From Mariniphaga anaerophila (GTDB lineage: Bacteria > Bacteroidota > Bacteroidia > Bacteroidales > Prolixibacteraceae): a DNA stretch of 64,000 nucleotides. The notes below the pieces were generated by a model. That model did no database searches, was not told the DNA's origin, and worked only from the letters and a program-made list of their open reading frames with translations. The position numbers were made by a program, and so were the translations under genes. Positions 34,473 to 44,074 of this stretch are shown one piece after another. Numbering within the stretch: the stretch's first letter is position 1; every line of letters begins with the position of its first letter. The stretch covers positions 62,001 to 126,000 of the forward strand of contig NZ_FQUM01000008.1 in the NCBI RefSeq assembly GCF_900129025.1, in the 5' to 3' direction.

Positions 34473-36407
34473 ATGGGAAAAATAATTGGAATCGACTTAG
34501 GGACTACCAACTCATGTGTGGCAGTTATGGAAGGTAACGAACCTGTGGTGATACCCAATAGCGAAGGAAAACGCACGACACCTTCAATTGTTGCTTTTGT
34601 TGAAAATGGAGAACGTAAAATCGGAGACCCAGCAAAAAGGCAGGCGATTACCAATCCTACAAAAACGGTTTTTTCAATCAAACGTTTCATGGGCGAATCG
34701 TTTGACAGAATGAACAAAGAAGTTCAACGTATACCTTATAAAGTAGTAAAGGGAGACAATAATACGCCGCGTGTTCAGATTGACGACCGCAAATATTCGC
34801 CTCAGGAAATTTCTGCTATGGTTTTGCAGAAAATGAAAAAAACAGCCGAAGATTACCTGGGACAAGAAGTAAGTGAAGCGGTTATTACCGTTCCTGCATA
34901 TTTTAGCGATTCACAACGTCAGGCAACCAAAGAAGCCGGAGAAATCGCCGGATTGAAAGTTCGCCGTATCATCAACGAACCTACCGCTGCATCGTTGGCC
35001 TATGGTTTGGATAAGATGGACAAAGACATGAAAATTGCCGTGTTCGACCTTGGTGGAGGAACATTCGATATCTCTATTCTGGAATTAGGTGACGGTGTGT
35101 TTGAAGTGAAATCGACCGATGGTGATACTCACCTTGGTGGTGACGACTTTGACCACGTTATTATTGACTGGCTGGCAGACGAATTTCTGAAAGACGAAGG
35201 AGTTGATTTGCGACGTGACCCAATGGCTTTGCAGCGTTTGAAAGAAGCCGCAGAAAAAGCTAAGATCGAATTGTCAAGCTCAACTCAGACTGAAATCAAC
35301 CTGCCATATATTATGCCGGTTGACGGAATTCCAAAACACCTTGTAAAAACACTGACTCGTTCAAAATTTGAACAATTGGCTGATACATTAATTAACGCCA
35401 CCATCGAACCATGTAGAAAAGCGTTAAAAAATGCAGGTTTAACAGCCAGCGACATCGACGAAGTGATTTTGGTGGGTGGTTCTACCCGTATTCCTGCTGT
35501 TCAGGATAAAGTAAAAGAATTCTTTGGTAAAAGCCCGTCGAAAGGTGTAAACCCGGATGAAGTTGTTGCCGTGGGTGCTGCAATTCAGGGTGGTGTTCTT
35601 ACCGGTGAAGTTAAAGATGTTTTGTTGCTTGACGTAACTCCGCTTTCGTTAGGTATTGAAACCATGGGTGGTGTAATGACCAAATTGATTGAGGCCAATA
35701 CTACCATTCCTACAAAAAAATCTGAAACATTTACCACGGCTGCCGACAACCAGCCTTCAGTTGAAATTCATGTGTTGCAGGGTGAACGGCCAATTGCCTC
35801 GGGCAATAAAACCATCGGACGTTTCCACCTCGATGGAATTCCGCCAGCCCCACGTGGTATACCGCAAATTGAAGTTACATTCGACATCGATGCCAACGGT
35901 ATTTTGAATGTTCATGCTAAAGATAAAGCAACCGGCAAATCACAGTCAATTCGTATTGAAGCTTCTTCCGGCTTGTCAGAAGACGAAATCAAACGAATGA
36001 AGCAGGAAGCTGATGCCAATGCCGAAGCCGACAAACAGGCCAAAGAAAAAGCCGATAAAATGAACCAGGCTGACAGTTTGATTTTCCAGACAGAAAAACA
36101 ACTGAAAGAGTATGGCGATAAGATTCCGGCTGATAAAAAGAAACCAATTGAAGATGCTTTGGCAAAACTGAAAGAAGCACATAAAAGTCAGGATTTAGCT
36201 GCCATTGACACAGCAATGAATGAACTGAATACAGTGTTCTCGGCTGCATCGCAGGAAATGTACAATGCTTCGCAGGCTCAGGGTGGCGCACAACAAGGTG
36301 GTGCTCAGCAAGGCCCACAGGCTGATGCAAATGCCGGGCAGTCACAGAACAACGGTTCAAAAGACGATGGCGAAGTAACCGATGTAGACTTTGAGGAAGT
36401 CAAATAA
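34473..36407 (+). CDS. dnaK: Molecular chaperone DnaK (Hsp70)
   Basis: A 644-residue Hsp70. The ATPase domain (about 1-385) has [18 protein letters not shown] at the start, [18 protein letters not shown] near residue 190-207 and [14 protein letters not shown] near 332. The substrate domain follows (about 390-505), then a lid and a Gln/Gly-rich tail ending DVDFEEVK. It refolds client proteins with DnaJ and GrpE, neither of which is adjacent. The start ATG follows an A+T-rich leader of the 270-nt intergenic region; its 3' end is followed by a good terminator. Confidence 0.97.
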   Translation: MGKIIGIDLGTTNSCVAVMEGNEPVVIPNSEGKRTTPSIVAFVENGERKIGDPAKRQAITNPTKTVFSIKRFMGESFDRMNKEVQRIPYKVVKGDNNTPRVQIDDRKYSPQEISAMVLQKMKKTAEDYLGQEVSEAVITVPAYFSDSQRQATKEAGEIAGLKVRRIINEPTAASLAYGLDKMDKDMKIAVFDLGGGTFDISILELGDGVFEVKSTDGDTHLGGDDFDHVIIDWLADEFLKDEGVDLRRDPMALQRLKEAAEKAKIELSSSTQTEINLPYIMPVDGIPKHLVKTLTRSKFEQLADTLINATIEPCRKALKNAGLTASDIDEVILVGGSTRIPAVQDKVKEFFGKSPSKGVNPDEVVAVGAAIQGGVLTGEVKDVLLLDVTPLSLGIETMGGVMTKLIEANTTIPTKKSETFTTAADNQPSVEIHVLQGERPIASGNKTIGRFHLDGIPPAPRGIPQIEVTFDIDANGILNVHAKDKATGKSQSIRIEASSGLSEDEIKRMKQEADANAEADKQAKEKADKMNQADSLIFQTEKQLKEYGDKIPADKKKPIEDALAKLKEAHKSQDLAAIDTAMNELNTVFSAASQEMYNASQAQGGAQQGGAQQGPQADANAGQSQNNGSKDDGEVTDVDFEEVK

Positions 36408-36438
36408 ATAGAGATTAACAACGTATTTAATACGTCAC

Positions 36439-36480
36439 AAAATCGCGGTGAAATACTTTTTTACCGCGATTTTTGTTTTT
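36439..36480 (+). terminator. Rho-independent terminator after dnaK
   Basis: AAAATCGCGGT (36439-36449) pairs with ACCGCGATTTT (36463-36473), loop of 13 nt, followed by T-rich sequence. 31 nt after the dnaK stop. Confidence 0.8.
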
Positions 36481-36772
36481 AGAAATGTGGCAAATGCTTT
36501 TTCGAAAGCTGTGTGTCGGAATCTGGAAAGCCGACTTTTGTTAGTGTGCCACTTTATTATTCTTATCTGTTTAGCGAGGCCGGTGCATGCAGGAATGTTT
36601 TATTGGGAAGAGGTTGTTTGTACAAAGAAATGTTTTTTTCGATGCAACCGCAAGAAGCTCATTAAAGCCATAAATAGGTGACCAATAGTTGTCGAACTTT
36701 CTTTTGCAGCAGATTTTTTTTATGCAATAACAGCATCGTATTTGAGCATTATTCCAAAAGTGTATAAAAAAA
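36481..36772. other. Intergenic region between dnaK and eno terminators
   Basis: About 290 nt between convergent genes. A 77-codon frame (36448-36681) is present but overlaps the dnaK terminator and has no recognisable features, so it is not called. Nothing else seen. Confidence 0.4.
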
Positions 36773-36806
36773 GCCGTCTCAAAACAAATTTTAAGACGGC
36801 CTTTTT
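36767..36806 (-). terminator. Terminator of eno (works in both directions)
   Basis: GCCGTCT (36773-36779) pairs with AGACGGC (36794-36800) and is flanked by A-run on the left and T-run on the right, so it can stop transcription on either strand. It lies just after the eno stop. Confidence 0.75.
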
Positions 36807-36843
36807 ATTTGGTAATCACACTATGCGTGTGAAGGAATATTCA

Positions 36844-38166
<1,323 letters not shown>

Positions 38167-38227
38167 TTAACTTCTACTTGTTTTAGTCAGAAAATCAATA
38201 AGTTGCATAGATTTTCAGAATGCCGTT

Positions 38228-38235
38228 CAAAGATA
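38228..38235 (-). promoter_or_regulatory. -7 promoter element for eno
   Basis: Read on the minus strand it is TATCTTTG, matching TAnnTTTG, 82 nt upstream of the eno ATG. No clear -33 box. Confidence 0.45.
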
Positions 38236-38338
38236 AGAAAAATGTTCTGTTTCCATTATCTTCTCGTTGCATAAGGTTTGTTATATTTCATATAGGGTTA
38301 ACCTGAATTTTGATAGAATAGTTAATAACCCTGTGTTT

Positions 38339-38698
38339 TTATTTTCTGTATTTTTGTCCTACCTCGTACCGGAGTACATCCAGCTTTTGTAAGGTAATCA
38401 GTCCGCCTTTTTGGCTTTCGTCCATCATTTCGTTTATTCGGACTGCAAAGTTGGTCAGCTTTTCAACCGAATCAACAATTTCTATGGCAACCGGCATGTC
38501 GCTCGAAAGTGCAAATATTTTCATGGTGTGTACCGAATGACTGGCGCCAAACGACATAATTCCTTTAAAAACAGTAGTGCCGGCCATGCCTGTTTTTCGG
38601 GCTTCAAACACAATCTCTTCGAACAACGGGCGCCCGTGTATTTTGTCTGATTCGCCTACGTAAATTTTTAGTATCCCGGCCTGGCTTTCTATTTTCAT
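38339..38698 (-). CDS. DUF190 protein, partner of CrcB
   Basis: A 119-residue soluble protein of the DUF190 family: KIYVGESDKIHGRPLFEEIV near residue 11-30, ARKTGMAGTTVFKGIMSFG and later MPVAIEIVDSVEKL. The family is often genetically linked to CrcB/Fluc fluoride channels and has a PII-like ferredoxin-type fold. It starts 10 nt after the crcB stop, an evident operon. Its role, perhaps regulating the channel, is inference. Confidence 0.85.
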   Translation of the reverse strand: MKIESQAGILKIYVGESDKIHGRPLFEEIVFEARKTGMAGTTVFKGIMSFGASHSVHTMKIFALSSDMPVAIEIVDSVEKLTNFAVRINEMMDESQKGGLITLQKLDVLRYEVGQKYRK

Positions 38699-38708
38699 AG
38701 TTTGAATT

Positions 38709-39089
38709 TTAAAAGATTAAACGAACGAGAATAACTCCAAGATATACGGCTAAAATTCCGAGGAATAAGTTTCCTCCCACATTCAGGAGCAGCGAGCCCC
38801 ACGCCTTATCGCTTAACATAGAGAAGTTATTGTAGGCAAAAGAAGAGAAGGTGGTAAAACCGCCACAAATTCCCACTGCCAGAAAAATCCGCCATTCAGC
38901 GCTCAGCAGGTTTCCTTTTTCGGCAAGGGCAAATACTACTCCTATTATAAAACTACCTGCAATGTTGGCGACAAAAGTTCCCCACGGAAAAGTGCTGGTA
39001 AGCGTTTTTTCTACGTAATACTGCACCAGGTAGCGCATCACACTTCCAATAAATCCTCCACTACCTACCAATAATATTGTTCTTAACAT
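38709..39089 (-). CDS. crcB: Fluoride ion channel CrcB/Fluc
   Basis: A 126-residue protein with four membrane segments. It has GSGGFIGSVMRYLVQYYV, the pore motif FPWGTFVANIAGSFIIGV (Asn in the pore) and GICGGFTTFSSFAYN, which contains the conserved Phe-rich TFSSF strip of the fluoride channel. It forms an antiparallel dimer that exports fluoride. The frame could extend to 39407, but that part is a shadow of the divergent dacB gene; the ATG at 39089 gives the normal length. No fluoride riboswitch was seen in the short 57-nt gap to dacB. Confidence 0.92.
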   Translation of the reverse strand: MLRTILLVGSGGFIGSVMRYLVQYYVEKTLTSTFPWGTFVANIAGSFIIGVVFALAEKGNLLSAEWRIFLAVGICGGFTTFSSFAYNNFSMLSDKAWGSLLLNVGGNLFLGILAVYLGVILVRLIF

Positions 39090-39146
39090 GCGGTTGTTTT
39101 TTGATCTCTCGTATTCTGTTATTTTTGGGTGGTAAAAGTAACAAAA

Positions 39147-40592
39147 ATGAAAGTACGTTTTTTTTTGGCCATTGGTTTTCTTTTTATCTGGGCTCCGGCG
39201 TTTACCCAGACATCGTTCGAAAAACAACTTCAGAATTTTTTGGAGCAACCAGCATACAGAAATGCTTCGGTTGGAATTCAGGTTGTTGAATCGGCTACCG
39301 GCAAAACCTTTTTTGAACACAACCCCGAACAGCTTTTTATCCCGGCTTCGGTATTGAAAGTTGTTACGTCGGCTGCAGCACTCGAAATTCTTGGCGCCGA
39401 TTACCATTTTAAAACCAAGCTCGGTTATTCCGGAAAAATTGAAAACGGAGTGCTGAAAGGCAATCTTGTAATTGTTGGCGGGGGAGATCCGAGCCTCGGT
39501 TCAGAATATTTTAGAAATTATTATCCGGCGTCGGGATTTTTGGAAACGTGGGCCGCGCAGGTGAGGGCTGCCGGCATACAAAAAGTTGAAGGGCACCTTG
39601 TTTTGGACTGCTCGTTGTACGACACCGAACCGGTTCCGCCAACCTGGATTTGGGAAGACATGGGAAATTACTACGGTGCAGGTGCCAGTGCACTTACGTT
39701 TTACGACAATCTTTTTCGAATCAGTTTTCGCTCGCAACCGAAAGCCGGTCTACCCACAGAAATTGTTGCAATGCGCCCTCAGATAAAAGGACTCACAATG
39801 CGAAACGAAGTTCTGTCGTCAGACAGCAACCGGGATTTGGCTTATGTTTTTGGAAGTCCGTTTGACGGAGACCGGGTAGTGAGAGGCACTATCCCCAAAA
39901 ACAGGAAAAGCTTTACAATACGAGCTTCAAATCCTTTCCCCGAAAAGCTTTTGGCCGATGATTTTCTGGCTCACCTGGCTCGCAAAGGAATTTTTGTGTC
40001 GGGAGATTCAGAAATAAATAAAGTTGAACCTGCAGATTTTAAGTTGATTTACGTGACGGAATCTCCTTCGCTTGCCGAGATTGTGAAAGTGTTGAATCAT
40101 GAAAGTGTAAATTTGTTTGCCGAACACCTGGTGAAGCAAGTTGCTGCAGAAAAAAACGGAACAGGCACGCGGGAATCAGGATTGAATCTCATCGTTGATT
40201 TCTGGAAAAGCAAAGGGCTGGATGTTTCACAGCTTATTATGGAAGATGGCAGCGGCTTGTCTCATTTCAATGCTGTTTCTCCTGCATTTCTTGTGTCAGT
40301 GTTGAATTATATGGATCAATCCGGAAGATATTCCGATGATTTTTGGAAGTCTTTGCCATCTGCAGGCAACGGAACTCTTCATTATTTCGACCCCAGGTTG
40401 TTTCCTCAAAATTCACTCCGCGCAAAAAGTGGTTCCATGACGCGTGTCCGTTGTTACATCGGTTACATTTCGCCCGAACCTGGAAAGCGGTATTCGTTTT
40501 CTGTTATGGTTAACCATTTTTCGGGCTCGCATTTAAACGCAATTGCTGAAATTGAAAAATTACTTTACGAAGTGTATCGTAATGGAAAATGA
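39147..40592 (+). CDS. dacB: D-alanyl-D-alanine carboxypeptidase/endopeptidase (PBP4, S13 family)
   Basis: A 481-residue exported penicillin-binding protein. A signal peptide (about 1-20) precedes the domain with the SxxK motif in FIPASVLKVVTSAAALEI near residue 70-87, an SxN motif in NHESVNLFAEHL near 312, and the KSG motif in LRAKSGSMTRVRCY near 425. It trims peptidoglycan crosslinks or pentapeptides in the periplasm. The frame also has a GTG at 39129; the ATG at 39147 starts the signal peptide and is preferred. Divergent from crcB. Confidence 0.93.
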   Translation: MKVRFFLAIGFLFIWAPAFTQTSFEKQLQNFLEQPAYRNASVGIQVVESATGKTFFEHNPEQLFIPASVLKVVTSAAALEILGADYHFKTKLGYSGKIENGVLKGNLVIVGGGDPSLGSEYFRNYYPASGFLETWAAQVRAAGIQKVEGHLVLDCSLYDTEPVPPTWIWEDMGNYYGAGASALTFYDNLFRISFRSQPKAGLPTEIVAMRPQIKGLTMRNEVLSSDSNRDLAYVFGSPFDGDRVVRGTIPKNRKSFTIRASNPFPEKLLADDFLAHLARKGIFVSGDSEINKVEPADFKLIYVTESPSLAEIVKVLNHESVNLFAEHLVKQVAAEKNGTGTRESGLNLIVDFWKSKGLDVSQLIMEDGSGLSHFNAVSPAFLVSVLNYMDQSGRYSDDFWKSLPSAGNGTLHYFDPRLFPQNSLRAKSGSMTRVRCYIGYISPEPGKRYSFSVMVNHFSGSHLNAIAEIEKLLYEVYRNGK

Positions 40593-40616
40593 CTTATTTG
40601 TTTTGAAGTCAGTTTT

Positions 40617-41771
40617 CTACAACGATCCCAAGCTGACACCCAGCGAAATCATGAAATAAAAATCACTGCCTCGCGTATGTTTCTTGCCCGAAAGGAATTG
40701 GTCGTATCCGATTTGCGGTCGGATAAACAGAAACCCGTCAGGTTCGTACGCAGACTTCGATTTCCATTCTATTAGCATAATGTCGCTTGCAGCACCAACC
40801 CCGGCAAGAAAGGAACTGGTTAGGTTGTTTTTCGTGTTGTTTGAATCGTTTTTATCGATTATGTCCGATTGAGAGTTCATCTGATAACCGCCGATAGTGA
40901 GAAACGGATAAACCACCAGCCTTTTATTTGAAAACACGGTGCGCCCGATTTTTATTCCGTATTTCAGGCTGCTTACTTTTTGGTCTTTTGTGTGGGTAAG
41001 GTCGGTGTCTTTTATTGGCAAATCGATGTTGGAAAACACGCGGTTTACACTTCCGTCGAGGAAAAGCGAAAGGTACAACTGGTTAATGAATCCGTCCATC
41101 TCCATGCTTAATACGTGCAGTCGGTTTGTGAATGTCTCGGAAATGTCGCCTGAAAGAAATTCGTTGCCATACCCAAAGGTAAAGTTCATCCTGCCGTTGT
41201 TTGTCGTTCTTTTTATACCATTTATAAAATAGGAGTATTCAGAATCAGGGTAGGTTTTCTGGTATTTTTTTACAGACTGGCGAAGCCCGGTTGGATCCTC
41301 GCCGGTGTAGTACCTGATGTACATGCTGATAACTTCCTTGTCATATTCCGCAAGCTGGGTATTATCCAAATCTTCTGAAATAAAGGGTATTTCGTTGGTA
41401 AGATATTCGTTCAGTCCGGGTGTTATATTTACGCCGGCTACTGTTTTTGTTTTGTCTTCGAGCAGTGTTTCAAAATTTTTCGCGTTGTACAAAAACAACT
41501 GGAAATTTCGTGTTGCCAAAGAAAATAGCAATTCCTCAACCGGAAATAGTACGACGTAGCTTTTGTCGGCATTCGATTTTATATAGTTAAGCGTGCTGTT
41601 GGCGCTCTGGTGATCTCCTGAAACGGTTTTTTCGAGAATGAGTTTTTTTCCGTTTCGAATCATCATTTCCGTACTGTCGGAGTAGGACATGATTTCTTTT
41701 AACAGATCGTTTTGCGAATAAACAACTGTTGCCACCAAAACAAGCAGCGAGGCAATTACAAATTTTTTCAT
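40617..41771 (-). CDS. Exported protein of unknown function
   Basis: A 384-residue protein with a signal peptide (about 1-20, ending VVYSQ) that I do not recognise. The first half is mostly helical and polar; the second half (about 205-384) has beta-like alternation, glycine-rich segments and a C-terminal GVSLGSL, which may form a small outer-membrane barrel. Located between dacB (convergent) and the ornithine carbamoyltransferase gene on the same strand. Confidence 0.5.
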   Translation of the reverse strand: MKKFVIASLLVLVATVVYSQNDLLKEIMSYSDSTEMMIRNGKKLILEKTVSGDHQSANSTLNYIKSNADKSYVVLFPVEELLFSLATRNFQLFLYNAKNFETLLEDKTKTVAGVNITPGLNEYLTNEIPFISEDLDNTQLAEYDKEVISMYIRYYTGEDPTGLRQSVKKYQKTYPDSEYSYFINGIKRTTNNGRMNFTFGYGNEFLSGDISETFTNRLHVLSMEMDGFINQLYLSLFLDGSVNRVFSNIDLPIKDTDLTHTKDQKVSSLKYGIKIGRTVFSNKRLVVYPFLTIGGYQMNSQSDIIDKNDSNNTKNNLTSSFLAGVGAASDIMLIEWKSKSAYEPDGFLFIRPQIGYDQFLSGKKHTRGSDFYFMISLGVSLGSL

Positions 41772-41815
41772 GCCTTAAGAACTGGATTTTTGAAGTGTTA
41801 TTACAATAGTTTATA

Positions 41816-42814
41816 TTATGCCAGCGTGGCAACCATAACTGCTTTTATGGTGTGAAGCCGGTTTTCTGCCTGGTCGAATACAACTGAAGCATCGCTTTCA
41901 AAAACCTCTTCGGTGACTTCCATGGCTTCAATGCCGAACTTCTGGTAAATCTCTTCGCCAAGTTTGGTGTCGCGGTTGTGAAAAGCCGGAAGACAATGCA
42001 AAAATTTAACGTCCGGATTTTTTGTGAGATCCATCACCGTCTGATTTACCTGGTAAGGTCTCAGTAATTCAATACGTTCTGCCCACACTTCTGCCGGTTC
42101 ACCCATCGAAACCCAAACATCGGTGTACAAAAAGTCGCAGTCTTTTACGGCTTCTTCCACGTTTTCGGTGATTGAAATTTTTGCCCCGGTTGTGGCTGCA
42201 ATCTGCCTGCATTGTTCCTGCAATTCTGCAGTTGGCTGGCATTCCTTTGGCGCAGCGGCCCTGAAATCCATTCCCAGTTTAGCTGCTCCCACCATTAATG
42301 AGTTTCCCATGTTGTTGTGCGCGTCGCCCAGGTAGCAGAATTTTATTTGAGACAGCGGCTTGTCCGAGTGTTCTTTCATGGTAAGAAAGTCGGCCAGAAT
42401 TTGGGTGGGATGGAATTCGTTTGTCAATCCGTTCCAGACCGGCACGCCTGCAAACCGGCCCAGCTCTTCCACAATTTCTTGTCCGAATCCGCGGTATTCA
42501 ATTCCGTCGTACATGCGCCCCAGAACACGCGCTGTGTCTTTCATGGTTTCTTTGTATCCTATTTGCGAACCCGAGGGCCCCAGGTAAGTCACATGTGCGC
42601 CCTGGTCAAGTGCCGCTACTTCAAAAGCGCACCGGGTACGGGTTGATGTTTTTTCAAAAATGAGGGCTATGTTTTTCCCTTTTAATGTTGGCTGCTCGGT
42701 GCCGGCATATTTTGCTTTTTTTAGCGATTCCGACAGGTCGAGTAAATAATTAATTTCTTTTGCTGAAAAGTCCAAAAGCTTCAGAAAATTCCGGTTTTTT
42801 AGATTGAATGCCAT
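41816..42814 (-). CDS. argF: Ornithine carbamoyltransferase (probably catabolic)
   Basis: A 332-residue enzyme with the carbamoyl-phosphate loop [16 protein letters not shown] near residue 53-68, the HPTQ motif in [15 protein letters not shown] near 135, SMGEP near 234 and the [12 protein letters not shown] motif near 271. It interconverts ornithine + carbamoyl phosphate and citrulline. Bacteroidota usually use acetyl- or succinylornithine carbamoyltransferase for arginine synthesis, and the carbamate kinase gene is directly upstream (12 nt), so I favour the catabolic direction. No arginine deiminase gene is near. Confidence 0.9.
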   Translation of the reverse strand: MAFNLKNRNFLKLLDFSAKEINYLLDLSESLKKAKYAGTEQPTLKGKNIALIFEKTSTRTRCAFEVAALDQGAHVTYLGPSGSQIGYKETMKDTARVLGRMYDGIEYRGFGQEIVEELGRFAGVPVWNGLTNEFHPTQILADFLTMKEHSDKPLSQIKFCYLGDAHNNMGNSLMVGAAKLGMDFRAAAPKECQPTAELQEQCRQIAATTGAKISITENVEEAVKDCDFLYTDVWVSMGEPAEVWAERIELLRPYQVNQTVMDLTKNPDVKFLHCLPAFHNRDTKLGEEIYQKFGIEAMEVTEEVFESDASVVFDQAENRLHTIKAVMVATLA

Positions 42815-42826
42815 CGTATTTCAGTT

Positions 42827-43807
42827 TTAATATTTTTGTTTTTCAATGTCTTTTTGGTCGTAGTTCATGGTTATTTTGGAGCCGAACGATTTGTCTTCCA
42901 GTTTTTTTGCCTCTGTAATCACACTTTTGCTGCCTCCGTTTTTTATGAACTCCAGGCAAGCTTTTATTTTCGGTTCCATTGTACCTTCGGCAAATGTACC
43001 TATTTCGAGGTAATTTAAGGTGTCTGCGTAGTTCAGAAATTCCAGCTTTTTTTGAGTAGGTAACCCGTAATCTTTATAAATAAAAGGTACGTCGGTTAAA
43101 ATGTACAGCTCGTCGGCACCAATGTTTTTTGCCAGTAGCCCCGATGCCCGGTCTTTGTCTATTACTGCATCTACTGTTCGTACGTTGCCGTCTTCGTCGT
43201 AATAAACCGGGATTCCACCTCCTCCAGCTGCTATTACGATGTTTCCGTTGTTTACCAGCAGTTCGATGGTTTCTTTGTTGATAATATCGATTGGAACGGG
43301 GGAGGGGACAACCCGTCTGAATCCGTTTTTCTCTTTGGTCGACGGCTTAAATATCCAGCTTTTTTCTTCGGCCAAACGCTCAGCTTCTGCTTTGTTGTAT
43401 GTTTTTCCAACCCGTTTCGAAGGATTCTCAAATGCCGGGTCGTTTTGGTCTACTTCTACCAGGGTTACCATGGTAATCACATTCTTTTTTATGCCGTGTT
43501 TGTTCAGCACATTTCGGAGAATGCGCTCAATCATGTACCCGATTCCTCCCTGTGAATCTGCCACACAAATATCCAGTGGCATGGGTGCAATGCTGTACAT
43601 TTTTTCTCCGGCATCGTTTCGCATCAGAATGTTTCCAACCTGTGGCCCGTTGCCGTGTGTAATTACCAATTCGTATCCGTCTTTAATAAGGTGAACAAGG
43701 TTTTCAACCGTGTCGGCAGCATTTTGTTCCTGCTGCTCTATTGTCCCTTCTTCGTTGTTGCGTAACAGGGCATTTCCGCCCAATGCAACCACTGCCAGTT
43801 TATTCAT
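42827..43807 (-). CDS. arcC: Carbamate kinase
   Basis: A 326-residue amino-acid-kinase-fold enzyme that makes ATP from carbamoyl phosphate and ADP. It starts LAVVALGGNALLR and has VITHGNGPQVGNILMRND, CVADSQGGIGYMIERIL, VVPSPVPIDI and VIAAGGGGIPVYYDEDGNVR near residue 190-210, all typical of ArcC. The ornithine carbamoyltransferase gene follows after 12 nt, so the two form a citrulline-cleaving, ATP-generating pair. Confidence 0.93.
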   Translation of the reverse strand: MNKLAVVALGGNALLRNNEEGTIEQQEQNAADTVENLVHLIKDGYELVITHGNGPQVGNILMRNDAGEKMYSIAPMPLDICVADSQGGIGYMIERILRNVLNKHGIKKNVITMVTLVEVDQNDPAFENPSKRVGKTYNKAEAERLAEEKSWIFKPSTKEKNGFRRVVPSPVPIDIINKETIELLVNNGNIVIAAGGGGIPVYYDEDGNVRTVDAVIDKDRASGLLAKNIGADELYILTDVPFIYKDYGLPTQKKLEFLNYADTLNYLEIGTFAEGTMEPKIKACLEFIKNGGSKSVITEAKKLEDKSFGSKITMNYDQKDIEKQKY

Positions 43808-44039
43808 GGTTTTATGATTTGATAGGAAACAAACATAAAAAAAGGATAAAATAAATAGATGGATTTTAGTCAGCTTTTTTTGTTTTATATGTGGTTATAA
43901 AACAGTATCTTATAAATTTTAAAAATGAGTGGCAAACGGTTGTTAATCCGAAAGAAAAGAGCGGCTTTTGTTTTTAATTTTAATTTTTACCTGTTCCTTT
44001 TTTGAACGAGGAAGAAACCGGGAACCTCATTTTTTTGGT

Positions 44040-44047
44040 TAAATTTG
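44040..44047 (+). promoter_or_regulatory. -7 promoter element for ftsK
   Basis: TAAATTTG, a full TAnnTTTG match, 27 nt upstream of the ftsK ATG at 44075. The sequence upstream is A+T-rich, with no exact -33 TTTG at standard spacing. Confidence 0.45.
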
Positions 44048-44074
44048 CCGACTAATAAAAACAAGCGAAGCAAC

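Noticed and set aside
36448-36681. A 77-codon frame after dnaK
   Set aside because: It overlaps the dnaK terminator hairpin, has no recognisable motif, and the composition does not resemble a gene.
39090-39146. Fluoride riboswitch before crcB
   Set aside because: The gap is 57 nt and lacks the conserved pseudoknot sequence pattern.
39090-39407. N-terminal extension of the crcB frame
   Set aside because: It overlaps the start of dacB and would precede the standard CrcB N-terminus; the ATG at 39089 fits the family length.
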